Of a stretch of DNA of 49,047 bases, positions 35,142-45,432 are shown piece by piece (position 1 is the first letter of the stretch; every line of letters begins with the position of its first letter). Under the pieces are notes generated by a model. It was not told the origin of the DNA and searched no databases. It was given only the letters and a program-made list of their open reading frames with translations. The stretch lies in NCBI RefSeq assembly GCF_003002095.1, contig NZ_PVZC01000015.1, positions 1-49,047 on the forward strand. Direction: 5' to 3'. Source of the DNA: Allonocardiopsis opalescens. GTDB lineage: Bacteria; Actinomycetota; Actinomycetes; Streptosporangiales; Streptosporangiaceae. Position numbers and translations under genes: made by a program.

Positions 35142-35954
35142 TCACCGCGGCCCCTCCGCGATGGCGCGGTCCAGGCGCTCGGGGTCGAGCGGGCCGGCCT
35201 CGCGGGAGAACCAGACGAAGTACTCGACATTGCCCGAGGGGCCGGGCAGCGGGCTGGCGGTGATGTCGACCACGCCGGCGCCCAGCGCCAGGGCGGCGTC
35301 GGCGACCCGCCGCACCGCCAGCGCGCGGGCGGCGGGGTCGCGCACCACCCCGCCCGCGCCGACCAGCTCGCGGCCCACCTCGAACTGCGGTTTGACCATG
35401 AGCACGAAGTCGGCGCCGGGCGCCGCGCAGCGCAGCAGGGCCGGCAGGACGAGGGTCAGCGAGATGAAGGAGAGGTCGGCCACCACCAGGTCGGGCGGCG
35501 GGCCGTCGAGCTGCTCGGGCCGCAGCTCGCGCACGTTCACCCGTTCGAGCACCGCGACGCGCTCGTCGGTGCGCAGCCGCCAGGCGAGCTGGCCGTAGCC
35601 GACGTCGACCGCGACGACGCAGGCGGCGCCCGCGCGCAGCAGCACGTCGGTGAAGCCGCCGGTGGAGGCGCCCGCGTCCAGGCAGCGGCGGCCGGTGACG
35701 GCCAGGCCGCGGGGGGCGAAGGCCGTCAGCGCGCCGGCCAGTTTGCGGCCGCCGCGCGAGACGTAGTCGGGCTCGCCGCCGGCGTCGGCTGAGACCACGA
35801 TGGGCTGGTCGGTGCCGACCTGGCTGGCGGCCTTGACCGCGCGGCTGCCGGCCACCAGCACCCGGCCGTCGCCGATCAGCTGCGCCGCCTGGGTGCGCGA
35901 GCGCGCCAGGCCGCGCCGCACCAGTTCCGCGTCGAGGCGGCTTCTGCGGGGCAT
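35142..35954 (-). CDS. tlyA: TlyA-family rRNA 2'-O-methyltransferase
   Basis: This 270-residue protein has an N-terminal S4 RNA-binding domain (RLDAELVRRGLARSRTQAAQLI) and an FtsJ/Rossmann methyltransferase domain (CLDAGASTGGFTDVLL, VVAVDVGYGQLAW, LVVADLSFISL, LMVKPQFEVG). The residues expected for the Lys-Asp-Lys-Glu catalytic set are present. In mycobacteria TlyA methylates 16S C1409 and 23S C1920, giving capreomycin sensitivity. The ATG at 35954 lies 5 bp after the preceding stop. Confidence 0.94.
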   Translation of the reverse strand: MPRRSRLDAELVRRGLARSRTQAAQLIGDGRVLVAGSRAVKAASQVGTDQPIVVSADAGGEPDYVSRGGRKLAGALTAFAPRGLAVTGRRCLDAGASTGGFTDVLLRAGAACVVAVDVGYGQLAWRLRTDERVAVLERVNVRELRPEQLDGPPPDLVVADLSFISLTLVLPALLRCAAPGADFVLMVKPQFEVGRELVGAGGVVRDPAARALAVRRVADAALALGAGVVDITASPLPGPSGNVEYFVWFSREAGPLDPERLDRAIAEGPR

Positions 35955-35959
35955 CGGCC

Positions 35960-36211
35960 TCAGCCCGGCCGTCCGGCCGGGCGGCCGGGGTCCAGGCTCT
36001 CCAGCGCCGACGCCAGGGCGCGGTGGACGTGGTCGAAGACCTCGGTGTGCCGCTCGACGGGCAGGTCGTCCAGCTCGGCGAGGCGGTCGACGGCCTCGGC
36101 CACCAGCGCTTCGGCGCCGGCACCGGCGGCCTGCTCGGCGCCGGGCGCCGGCGGGCGCGGCGGTGCGGGCACCGCCCCGGCGGGGGATCCAGGGCGCGGC
36201 GGGATGCTCAC
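35960..36211 (-). CDS. Small conserved-type protein upstream of tlyA
   Basis: This 83-residue protein has a Pro/Ala-rich first 35 residues and then a helical segment (EAVDRLAELDDLPVERHTEVFDHVHRALASALESLD). Similar short proteins are commonly found before tlyA in actinobacteria; their function is unknown. The GTG start at 36211 overlaps the preceding stop as GTGA, and its stop lies 5 bp before tlyA, so it is well embedded in the unit. Confidence 0.75.
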   Translation of the reverse strand: MSIPPRPGSPAGAVPAPPRPPAPGAEQAAGAGAEALVAEAVDRLAELDDLPVERHTEVFDHVHRALASALESLDPGRPAGRPG

Positions 36212-36783
36212 TCGTCGTTCTCCGTGGCTTCGGTGCGCTTGGTGCGGGTGGACGGGGCGCGCTTGGCCTTGGCGGCGCCGGTGCCGGCGGAGGCCCGGCG
36301 GGTGCCGGTGGCGCGGCTGCGCCGCGCGGCGGGCTTGGCCGCGTCGGCGCCCTGCGCCGCGGCTCCCTCGTCGGCCGCCTCGGCCGTCCTGGCGGTCTTG
36401 CGGCGGGTGGTGGGCGCGGCGGCGGCCGCCTGGGCGGCCGCGGAGGGCTCCGGGACGACTTCGGCGGCCGTGGCCGCCTTGGCGGCGGCGGGCTCGGACT
36501 CGGCCAGGGCACGGGTGGCGGCCGCCTGGCTCGCCTGGCGGCGCTCCAGTTCGGCCACCCGGCGCACCAGGCGCTCGTAGTCCTCCCTGCGGACCAGGTC
36601 GAGCCGGTCGACCAGCCGCTCGAACTCGCCGGCCACCAGCTGCCGCAGCGGCTCGGTATTGGCCTTGCCCTGGGTGGCGACCTCGTCGGCCAGGGCGCTG
36701 ATGCGCTCGCGCACCCGGCGGCGCGGCGCCTCGGTCATCTCCTGGACCGCCTCGGCATAGGTCCGGATCGCGTCGAACACCAT
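36208..36783 (-). CDS. Coiled-coil protein with Ala/Lys/Arg-rich tail
   Basis: This 191-residue protein begins MVFDAIRTYAEAVQEMTEAP and has an amphipathic helical region with a coiled coil (about 45-95: FERLVDRLDLVRREDYERLVRRVAELERRQ). A low-complexity tail of Ala, Thr, Lys and Arg resembles histone H1-like tails. The front half recalls small BMFP or phasin-like proteins. It may bind nucleic acid or membrane or granule surfaces, but this is inference. GAGGAGGGG precedes ATG 36783; it is the first gene of the tlyA-recN unit. Confidence 0.75.
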   Translation of the reverse strand: MVFDAIRTYAEAVQEMTEAPRRRVRERISALADEVATQGKANTEPLRQLVAGEFERLVDRLDLVRREDYERLVRRVAELERRQASQAAATRALAESEPAAAKAATAAEVVPEPSAAAQAAAAAPTTRRKTARTAEAADEGAAAQGADAAKPAARRSRATGTRRASAGTGAAKAKRAPSTRTKRTEATENDE

Positions 36784-37305
36784 GGGTGCCCCTCCTCTCG
36801 GCCGATGGTCGCCGGCCGGCGCCCCTTCGGCGGTCGTGCGGATCGAGCGGCCGGGCGCACAGGCCGCGGCGCCGCGGCCACCACGGCCCCGGCTCCGTAC
36901 CAGAACGCTACCCGCTGCCCAGACGGCCCGGGCGAATCCCCCGCCCACACCCGCGCGTCCCGCGCCCGCCCTCGCCCCCTCACCCGCCCGCCCGTCGGCC
37001 GACGACCACCGCGCCACCCGCAGCATGCGCCCCCGGACACCCCCCGCCCGCCCAGGGGGGCGACCCCAATACCCATTCTTCCGGGATCGGCCGGGCCGGC
37101 ACGAGGGTTACCGGCCGGTTGTGGATGGCGCTCTGCCGGGGGCGAAGCTGTGGACGGCGGATTTGACGCGCCCGCCGGGATCCGCCGGGCCCGGGCCCGA
37201 CGAGCGGCCCCCCCTCGATGTGCGGGCCACCCGGCGCGACCCGCGATGATGGAGGCGGCCGGTCCGACGGCCGTGCCGTGACGTACCGACGAGGAGGACG
37301 GGTCC
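36784..37305. other. Divergent non-coding region (522 bp)
   Basis: No convincing gene is present. The stretch is C-rich on the plus strand with several CCGCCC/CCCGCC runs. A minus-strand TAGCGT (36910-36905) could be a -10 for the tlyA unit. Two near-matches to DnaA boxes (TGTGGATGG and TGTGGACGG, about 37130-37156) are too weak to call. GAGGAGG (37291-37297) is the ribosome site of the next gene. Confidence 0.55.
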
Positions 37306-37659
37306 GTGGCCACCATCGAGGAGTGCCGCACAGCGCTGGAGACCGTCGCTGCCAAGATCAGCGACCTGGACGCCGACTCGCGCAGGCGGCACCTGGTCGA
37401 CCGGTCCGTCAGCGTCCGGGTCCCCGATCTCGACACGGTCTTCCTGGCGCGGCTGAGCCCCGAGGGGCTGGGCGGCGTCAGCGCGCTGCCGCCCGGCACC
37501 GACGGCGGCCGGTCCGCCCAGGTGCGCATCACGGTGAGCAGCGACGACCTGGTCGCCCTCGCCGCCGACCGGCTCGACTTCGCCGGAGCGTGGATGAAGG
37601 GCCGCATCAAGCTGGAGGCGAGCTTCGGCGACCTGATGCGGCTGCGCAAAATCCTGTGA
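37306..37659 (+). CDS. SCP2 sterol-carrier-like domain protein
   Basis: This 117-residue protein has the SCP2 fold pattern: an N-terminal helix, then strands with VRVPDLDTVFLARL, AQVRITVSSDDLVALAADRLDFAGAWMKGRIKLEASFGDLMRL. The GRIKLEGS-like motif near the C-terminus is the hallmark of bacterial SCP2 proteins. It would bind a hydrophobic ligand. GTG 37306 has a strong GAGGAGG site 9 bp upstream. It is divergent from the tlyA unit and convergent with the kinase gene. Confidence 0.85.
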   Translation: MATIEECRTALETVAAKISDLDADSRRRHLVDRSVSVRVPDLDTVFLARLSPEGLGGVSALPPGTDGGRSAQVRITVSSDDLVALAADRLDFAGAWMKGRIKLEASFGDLMRLRKIL

Positions 37660-37680
37660 CCGGCCCGGCCGCCCCCGCGC

Positions 37681-37705
37681 GGGCCGCCCGGGGCCCGGGC
37701 GGCCC
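37681..37705. terminator. GC hairpin between convergent SCP2 and kinase genes
   Basis: GGGCCGCCCGGG (37681-37692) and its exact reverse complement (37694-37705) are separated by one base; the real loop would be larger. It is 22 bp after the SCP2 stop and 33 bp from the kinase stop. Confidence 0.6.
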
Positions 37706-37737
37706 GGCCCTCGGGGCCGGGCCGGTGCGGCCCGCCG

Positions 37738-39921
<2,184 letters not shown>

Positions 39922-40075
39922 TGCCCATCCCCTCAGGGCGGCCGGGGGCGCGCTCGCATGGCGCCGAAGACCGCCTGTCCGCAACGGATCTCCGACGATA
40001 GCGGGTAGTCGCAGCGTAACGTGCAGAACGTCCTATACCGGCCGGTCATCGGCCGGGTCGCCGGCGGTGGGGGCC

Positions 40076-40095
40076 GGTCCGCGCACGCGCGGACC
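40076..40095 (-). terminator. Hairpin after the HAD gene
   Basis: GGTCCGCGC (40076-40084) and GCGCGGACC (40087-40095) form a 9-bp perfect stem with a 2-nt centre, 17 bp past the stop of the minus-strand HAD gene. Confidence 0.5.
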
Positions 40096-40112
40096 GCACC
40101 GGCAAGACGAGG

Positions 40113-41150
40113 CTACGGCAGTGCGAGCGCGCCCACCACCCGGGCCGCGGCGGTGGGGTCGACCTCCGTCCCGGACTCCCACACCGCCGCGCACAGCGCG
40201 CGCAAACCGTCGAGGGGGTCGCCGGCGCCGCGCAGCGCGGGTGCCGCGCCGTCGACCGTCGCCGTCCAGCCGCCGCAGACGCGGCCGCCCGCGACCGGCT
40301 CGGGCACCGGATGCGGTTCGTTGAGCGCGCCGAGGTCGCGGCCGAGGTAGGTGGGGCGGCGGTTGGGGGGCGCCAGCACCGCCTGGAGCGGGGTGGCGAC
40401 CCCCGACAGCACCAGGAGGCTGTCGGCGGAGCCGTTGTGCGCCCCCTCGATGTCGGTGTCGAGGCGGTCGCCGACGACCAGCGGGCGGCTGGCCCGGGTG
40501 CGCAGCATGCCCTCGCGGTGCAGCGGCCGCTGCGGCTTGCCCGCGACCACGGGTTGCCGGCCCGTCGCCTCGGTGATCAGCCGGCACAGTGCGCCGTTGC
40601 CCGGCATCAGGCCGCGCGGGCTGGGCGCGGTGAGGTCGGTGTTGGTGGCCACGAACAGCGCGCCGGTGTGCACCGCGGCGACGGCCTCGCTGATCACCTG
40701 GTAGGTGGTGCGGGGCGAGTAGCCCTGCACCACGGCGACCGGGCGGTCCGCCGCCGCCGTGACGGGTCTGAGCCGGTGCGCGCGCAGGGCGAGGCGCAGC
40801 CCCATGTCGCCCACCACCAGCACCGGGGAGCCGGGCGGGAAGCGCTCGGCGATCAGGCGCGCCGCCGCCTGGGCCGAGGTGACCACGTCGGACGCCTGGG
40901 CGGGCACCCCCAGCGCGGTGAGGTGCTCGGCGACCGTGGCGGGCGGCCGGGACGCGTTGTTGGTGACGAAGGCCACACGCATGCCGGCCTCCCGGGCCCG
41001 GGAGATGGCCGGCGGGGCGGCCGGGACCGCGTGCGGGCCGATGTACACGACACCGTCGAGGTCCAGGAGCGCAGCGTCATAGCGGCCGGTCAGCGCCTGG
41101 TCGGCGCCGCCGGGAACCGGTCGGGCGGTGGCGGTCGCGTGTTCGGTCAC
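40113..41150 (-). CDS. HAD-superfamily phosphatase (NagD/4-nitrophenylphosphatase type)
   Basis: This 345-residue HAD hydrolase has motif 1 LLDLDGVVYIG with nucleophile Asp, FVTNNASRP as motif 2, GKPQRPLHREG carrying the motif 3 lysine, and VVGDRLDTDIEGA as motif 4. The C2-type cap between motifs 2 and 3 is typical of NagD and phosphoglycolate phosphatase-like enzymes. It would dephosphorylate a small metabolite. GTG 41150 is the likely start; AGAGG is directly adjacent, so the ribosome site spacing is poor. Its C-terminal 90 residues are less typical. Confidence 0.9.
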   Translation of the reverse strand: MTEHATATARPVPGGADQALTGRYDAALLDLDGVVYIGPHAVPAAPPAISRAREAGMRVAFVTNNASRPPATVAEHLTALGVPAQASDVVTSAQAAARLIAERFPPGSPVLVVGDMGLRLALRAHRLRPVTAAADRPVAVVQGYSPRTTYQVISEAVAAVHTGALFVATNTDLTAPSPRGLMPGNGALCRLITEATGRQPVVAGKPQRPLHREGMLRTRASRPLVVGDRLDTDIEGAHNGSADSLLVLSGVATPLQAVLAPPNRRPTYLGRDLGALNEPHPVPEPVAGGRVCGGWTATVDGAAPALRGAGDPLDGLRALCAAVWESGTEVDPTAAARVVGALALP

Positions 41151-41258
41151 CCTCTGATTCAACCGCCTCGGCGGACGGGACGCGCGCCGGTGACCTTCGG
41201 CGCGCCGCCGTGCCGTACCGTGAACGGGGCCGCGGCGGCCCGCGACGACGAGGGCGGG

Positions 41259-42617
41259 ATGGGCGCACAGGTGCACGACGGCGGAGCTGAGGACGGGCGG
41301 CTCACCCTCGCCCCCTTCCGGGGCCTGCGCTACGCCGCCGAGCACGTGAGCGACCTCGGCGCGGTCACCACCCCGCCCTACGACCTGGTGGACGACCCGG
41401 CCCAACTGCGCGAACGCGATCCGTACAACGCGGTGCGGCTCATCCTGCCGCGCGCCTCCGATCCCGCCCAGCGCTACGCCGCCGCGATGCGGCTGCTGCG
41501 GCGCTGGACCGGCGACGCGGTGCTGGTACGCGACGACGAGCCGGCGCTCTACGTCTACGAGCAGGTGCTGCCCGGGCCGCACGGCGGGCTGCGGCAGCGC
41601 GGGCTGATCGGCGCGCTGGGCATCGGCGACCGCGACGGCCCCGCGGTGCTGCCGCACGAGGAGGTGTCGCCGGAGCCGGTGGCCGACCGCGCCCGGCTGA
41701 TCGCGGCGACCGGCAGCAACCTCGAACCCATCTACCTGCTGTACGACGGCGGCAGCGGCGGGCGGCGCGGGGCCGCCAGCCGGCTGACCGACGAGACGGC
41801 CGACACGCTGCCGCCGCTGCTGCGCGCCGACACCCCGGACGGGGCCGTGCACCGGATCTGGCGGCTCACCGAGCCCGCCCGGCTGGCGGCGGTCGCCGAG
41901 GACCTGGCCCGGCGGCGCGCCCTGCTCGCCGACGGCCACCACCGCTACGCCGCCTACCGGATCGTGCGCCGCGCCCACCGCGCCGCGGGCCACGGGCCCG
42001 GCCCGTGGGACCGGGGGCTGGCGCTGCTGGTGGACTCCACCGCCCACCCGCCGCTGCTCGGCGCGATCCACCGGGTGCTGCCCGGCCTGCCGCCCGACCG
42101 CGCCGCCGCCGAGGCGGCGCGGGTGTGCCAGGTGAAGCGGATCGGCGCCGATCCCGAGCGGGCGCTGGCCGCCCTGGCGGCCGCCGCCGGGCAGGGCCCG
42201 GCCTTCCTGCTCGCCGACGGCGCCGCCGCCTACCTGGCGACCGGCCCCGACCCGCTCGTGCTGCGCGCCGCGTACGAGGCCGACGGGGTGGCCGGCCGGT
42301 CGGCGCGCTGGCGCCGGCTGGAGACCGCCGTACTGGACCATCTGCTGCTCCCTCGGGTCTGGCATCTGGCGGAGGCGCCGGGCGGCGACTCCGGGCGGGC
42401 GGTGCCCGGCGCCGACCGGGCGGTGCGCCTGGTGCACGACGACGCGTCAACGGCGCTGCGCACCGCGCGGCGGCTGGGCGGCACCGCGGTGGTGCTGCCC
42501 GCCCTCACGGTGGCGGCCGTGCGGGAGGTGGCCGCCGCCGGGGAGCGCACGCCGCGCAAGTCGACGTCGTTCGGGCCCAAGCCCCGGTCCGGACTGGTGA
42601 TCCGGCTGATCGACTAG
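41259..42617 (+). CDS. DUF1015 family protein
   Basis: This protein of about 452 residues matches DUF1015: LAPFRGLRYAAEHV and VTTPPYDLV at the N-terminus, YVYEQ, LPHEEVSPEPVADR, and ADGHHRYAAYRIV in the middle. A variable C-terminal part ends TSFGPKPRSGLVIRLID. The family is widespread, with no settled enzymatic role (sometimes suggested to be HPr kinase-like or a serine kinase). ATG 41259 follows GAGGGCGGG; an upstream in-frame GTG (41220) is possible. Its stop is 3 bp from the convergent SSB stop. Confidence 0.87.
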   Translation: MGAQVHDGGAEDGRLTLAPFRGLRYAAEHVSDLGAVTTPPYDLVDDPAQLRERDPYNAVRLILPRASDPAQRYAAAMRLLRRWTGDAVLVRDDEPALYVYEQVLPGPHGGLRQRGLIGALGIGDRDGPAVLPHEEVSPEPVADRARLIAATGSNLEPIYLLYDGGSGGRRGAASRLTDETADTLPPLLRADTPDGAVHRIWRLTEPARLAAVAEDLARRRALLADGHHRYAAYRIVRRAHRAAGHGPGPWDRGLALLVDSTAHPPLLGAIHRVLPGLPPDRAAAEAARVCQVKRIGADPERALAALAAAAGQGPAFLLADGAAAYLATGPDPLVLRAAYEADGVAGRSARWRRLETAVLDHLLLPRVWHLAEAPGGDSGRAVPGADRAVRLVHDDASTALRTARRLGGTAVVLPALTVAAVREVAAAGERTPRKSTSFGPKPRSGLVIRLID

Positions 42618-42620
42618 CCG

Positions 42621-43121
42621 CTAGGCCGCACGCCGCGCCGCCCTCGGGACCGGCGCGGCGCGCAGCCGCTCGACACCGGCGACCTCGACCTCGTGCACGC
42701 TGACGCGTGCGCTCACGCTCCGCCAGAACCTGCGGCGCAGCGCGCCCTCGACCCGCACCTCGTCGCCCATCCGCCACTCGCACACCTTGGCGCCGAGCAC
42801 GGGGTCGAAGGTGACGCAGGTGACGGAGTCGTAGCGGTTGGGGCGGCCGGGGGCGCCCGACGCCCGCCGGACCGACAGGCGCCAGGTGGTGAGCTGGTCG
42901 CCGCTGGGCAGCTCGCGCCGGCCGGGGTCGGTGGTGAGCCGTCCGACGAGCACGAGTTCGTTGCGGTGCGCGATCGGCTCCTCCCCGTTGGCCGCCGCCC
43001 GGGCGGCGGAGCCCGGGCCGGGGCGCGGCGCGGAGGGTGGCGGCGGGGCGGGCACGGAGGGCCGCGGCGCCTCGGCGCGGTCGCGGGCGGCGGACGGCGT
43101 GGCGGGTGGCTGCCGGGTCAT
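42621..43121 (-). CDS. Single-stranded DNA-binding protein paralogue (OB fold), no acidic tail
   Basis: This 166-residue protein has a disordered Pro/Ala-rich N-terminal extension of about 50 residues. An SSB-type OB fold follows: NELVLVGRLTTDPGRREL, LTTWRLSVRR, YDSVTCVTFDP, VCEWRMGDEVRVEGALRRRFW and SVHEVEVAGVERL. It ends in a basic Arg/Ala tail and lacks the acidic DDDIPF-like tip with which housekeeping SSBs recruit partners. It is thus a secondary SSB, perhaps for competence, stress or a specific DNA site. GAAGGGAA precedes ATG 43121. It is divergent from the MBL gene across two DnaA boxes. Confidence 0.85.
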   Translation of the reverse strand: MTRQPPATPSAARDRAEAPRPSVPAPPPPSAPRPGPGSAARAAANGEEPIAHRNELVLVGRLTTDPGRRELPSGDQLTTWRLSVRRASGAPGRPNRYDSVTCVTFDPVLGAKVCEWRMGDEVRVEGALRRRFWRSVSARVSVHEVEVAGVERLRAAPVPRAARRAA

Positions 43122-43229
43122 GGCGTGTTCCCTTCTGACCTGGTGGACGCGGCGGACGGCGAGTCCGGCGTGCTGACGTGTCCACGATGGACTGCGGCGG
43201 CCACGTTGTGGCAGCCTCGAACCGCGTTC

Positions 43230-43238
43230 TGTGGATAA
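43230..43238 (-). promoter_or_regulatory. DnaA box (TTATCCACA on the minus strand)
   Basis: TGTGGATAA on the plus strand is the exact reverse complement of the canonical TTATCCACA. It lies in the 139-bp region between the divergent SSB-like and MBL genes, 30 bp from a second box in the same orientation. Confidence 0.6.
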
Positions 43239-43259
43239 CCGAGCCCCGGAGGCGCCACC

Positions 43260-43268
43260 TGTGGACAA
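43260..43268 (-). promoter_or_regulatory. DnaA box (TTGTCCACA on the minus strand)
   Basis: TGTGGACAA on the plus strand is the exact reverse complement of the preferred actinobacterial box TTGTCCACA. It overlaps the GTG start codon (43261) chosen for the MBL gene and is exactly 30 bp, about three helical turns, from the box at 43230. Confidence 0.6.
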
Positions 43269-44244
43269 CTACTCGCCCGCCGGCCTGCCCGACACCGTCA
43301 CGCCGCTGGGCGGCGAGGTCTACGAGATCGACACCCGCCTGGCCGGGTACGACGGCATCACCGCCGGCTACCTGATCAGGTCCGACCGCCCCTGCCTGGT
43401 GGAGACGGGCACCTCGACCTCGGCGCCGGTGGTGCGCGACTCCCTGCACGCGCTCGGCATCGGCCCGGGCGACCTCGCCACCATCGTGGTCACCCACATC
43501 CACCTCGACCACGCCGGCGGCGTCGGCGACCTGGCCGCGATGTTCCCGTCCGCCGAGATCGTGGTGCACCAGAAGGGCGCCCGGCACCTCGCCGACCCCT
43601 CGCGGCTGATGCGCAGCGCGCGCACGGTCTGGGGCGACCGGATGGAGCTGCTGTTCGGCGAGATGCTGCCCACCGAGGCCGCCAGGATCAGGGCCGTGGA
43701 CGAGACCGGCGAGGTCGACCTCGGCGGCGGCCGCTCCCTGTCCAGCCACTACTCTCCGGGCCACGCCAAGCACCACGTCGGCCTGATCGACTCCCACACC
43801 GGCGACCTCTACGTCGGCGACGCCGTGGGCGTATACCTGCCCGCCACCGGCGAGGTCCGCCCGGCCACCCCACCGCCCGACTTCGACCTGGACGCCTCGC
43901 TGGCCTCGCTGCGGCTCTTCCACGCGCTCGCCCCGCAGCGGCTGCTGTTCGCCCACTACGGGCCGGTGGACGCCGTCCCCGACACGCTGGACCGCTCGGC
44001 CGAGGAGCTGAGGGTCTGGGTCGACCTGGTGCGCGAGGCGCGCGGGCAGCGCGCCGGCGACCTCGACCACGCGGTCGCGATGGTCAGGGAGAAGGTCGAC
44101 GAGCGCTACCGGCCGCTGCCCGACACCGGCGACGACGTCACCATCGACACCCTCGCGGGCGTCGAGGGCAATGTGACCGGCATCATGCACTGGCTGGACC
44201 GGCTGGAGCAGGAGCGCGGGCAGGACCGCACCCCGCCCGCCTAG
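43261..44244 (+). CDS. MBL-fold metallo-hydrolase
   Basis: This 327-residue metallo-beta-lactamase-fold protein has the zinc motif THIHLDHAGG (His79, His81, Asp83, His84), later HYSPGHAKHHVG and DLYVGDAVG, and a C-terminal helical region (ELRVWVDLVREARGQRAGD). It resembles glyoxalase II-like hydrolases of unknown substrate. GTG 43261 is chosen because GGAGG lies 8 bp upstream; an in-frame GTG at 43231 would add ten residues but lacks a ribosome site. The region before it carries two DnaA boxes. Confidence 0.9.
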   Translation: MDNYSPAGLPDTVTPLGGEVYEIDTRLAGYDGITAGYLIRSDRPCLVETGTSTSAPVVRDSLHALGIGPGDLATIVVTHIHLDHAGGVGDLAAMFPSAEIVVHQKGARHLADPSRLMRSARTVWGDRMELLFGEMLPTEAARIRAVDETGEVDLGGGRSLSSHYSPGHAKHHVGLIDSHTGDLYVGDAVGVYLPATGEVRPATPPPDFDLDASLASLRLFHALAPQRLLFAHYGPVDAVPDTLDRSAEELRVWVDLVREARGQRAGDLDHAVAMVREKVDERYRPLPDTGDDVTIDTLAGVEGNVTGIMHWLDRLEQERGQDRTPPA

Positions 44245-44332
44245 CGGCGCGGCCGCGCCGATCTGCTCACAGCAGACACTCCCACAGCGAACAGCCGCCC
44301 GCCGGGCCATGGCGGGGTGCACAGTGGCCCGC

Positions 44333-45337
44333 ATGAGAACTCTGGTACTCGGCGGCGGCAGGTTCGCCGGCCGCGCCCTGGTGCGGGCGGCGCGCGCCCG
44401 CGGCTGGCCGGTCACCGTCTTCAACCGCGGCCGCACCCATCTGCCCGGCACGGACGACGACCCCGAGGTCGAGCGGCTGCGCGGCGACCGCATGTCCGAT
44501 CTCGGCGCGCTCGCCGGACGCGAGTGGGACCTGGTGGCCGACACCTGGTCGGGCGCGCCCGCCGCCGTGCGCGACAGCGCCCGCGCCCTGGCCGGCCGGG
44601 CGGGCCGCTACGTGTACGTGTCCAGCTGCTCGGTCTACGCGCAGCCGCTGGCGGGCTGGGTGCCCGAGACCGCGCCCACCGTGCCCGCCTCCCCCGACGA
44701 CGGCCCCGACGTGCCCTACGCGCAGGCCAAGGCGGGTGCCGAGGCCGCCGTGCTGCGCGAGTTCGGCGCCGAGCGCGTACTGATCGCCCGCTCGGGGCTG
44801 CTGGTCGGCCCCTGGGAGGACGTCTGGCGGCTGCCGTGGTGGCTGCAGCGGATCGCACGCGGCGGCGACGTGCCCGCGCCCGGCCCCGCTGGACTCCCGC
44901 TCCAGTTCATCGACGTGCGCGACCTCGCGGAGTGGCTGCTCGACGCGGCCGAGCGCGGCCTGGCGGGCACCTACAACGCCGTGGGCCCCGCCGGAATCGC
45001 CACCATGGGCGAGGTGCTGGACGCGTGCGTCGAGGCCACCGGCTCCGGCGCCCGGCTGCGCTGGGTCCCGGCCGAGGCGGTGCTGGCCGCCGGGGTCGAG
45101 CCGTGGACCGACCTCCCGCTGTGGGTCCCTGAGGACCACGAGTACCGCTTCCTGCACCGCAACGACGTCGGCCGCGCCCTCGCCGCGGGCCTGCGCTGCC
45201 GCCCCGTCTCCCGTACCGTCGCCGACACCTGGGCCTGGCTGCGCGCCATCGGCGACCGCCCGGTCCCGGCCGCCGTCCGCGGCACCGCGTGCCTCTCCCC
45301 CGACCAGGAGGCGGCACTGCTGGCCGCCGCCTCCTGA
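44333..45337 (+). CDS. NAD-dependent epimerase/reductase (extended SDR-like)
   Basis: This 334-residue Rossmann protein starts MRTLVLGGGRFAGRALVRAA (atypical GGGRFAG nucleotide loop) and has VYVSSCSVYAQPL with the catalytic-like Ser/Tyr, YAQAKAGAE in the position of YxxxK (VPYAQAKAG), and RSGLLVGPWEDVWRLPWWL. Such proteins act on nucleotide sugars or related carbonyls; NAD(P) is the expected cofactor. There is no clear ribosome site before ATG 44333; GTG or ATG codons 8-24 bp upstream are alternatives. A small TCTGCT-N3-AGCAGA repeat lies at 44262-44276. Confidence 0.86.
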   Translation: MRTLVLGGGRFAGRALVRAARARGWPVTVFNRGRTHLPGTDDDPEVERLRGDRMSDLGALAGREWDLVADTWSGAPAAVRDSARALAGRAGRYVYVSSCSVYAQPLAGWVPETAPTVPASPDDGPDVPYAQAKAGAEAAVLREFGAERVLIARSGLLVGPWEDVWRLPWWLQRIARGGDVPAPGPAGLPLQFIDVRDLAEWLLDAAERGLAGTYNAVGPAGIATMGEVLDACVEATGSGARLRWVPAEAVLAAGVEPWTDLPLWVPEDHEYRFLHRNDVGRALAAGLRCRPVSRTVADTWAWLRAIGDRPVPAAVRGTACLSPDQEAALLAAAS

Positions 45338-45383
45338 GCGGAGCCGGACGGCGCCGCCCGCACCCGCTCACCGCGTCCGGAGC

Positions 45384-45421
45384 CGTGCGGGGGCCGGCTG
45401 GTATGCCCGGGCCCCCGCACG
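45384..45421. terminator. 12-bp hairpin between convergent genes
   Basis: CGTGCGGGGGCC (45384-45395) pairs perfectly with 45410-45421 across a 14-nt loop. It is 46 bp after the epimerase stop and 11 bp before the end of the SnoaL-like gene. Confidence 0.65.
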
Positions 45422-45432
45422 CTACCGGCGCC

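Noticed and set aside
37125-37160. TGTGGATGG and TGTGGACGG as DnaA boxes
   Set aside because: Each matches only 7 of 9 positions, so they are not strong enough without more sites nearby.
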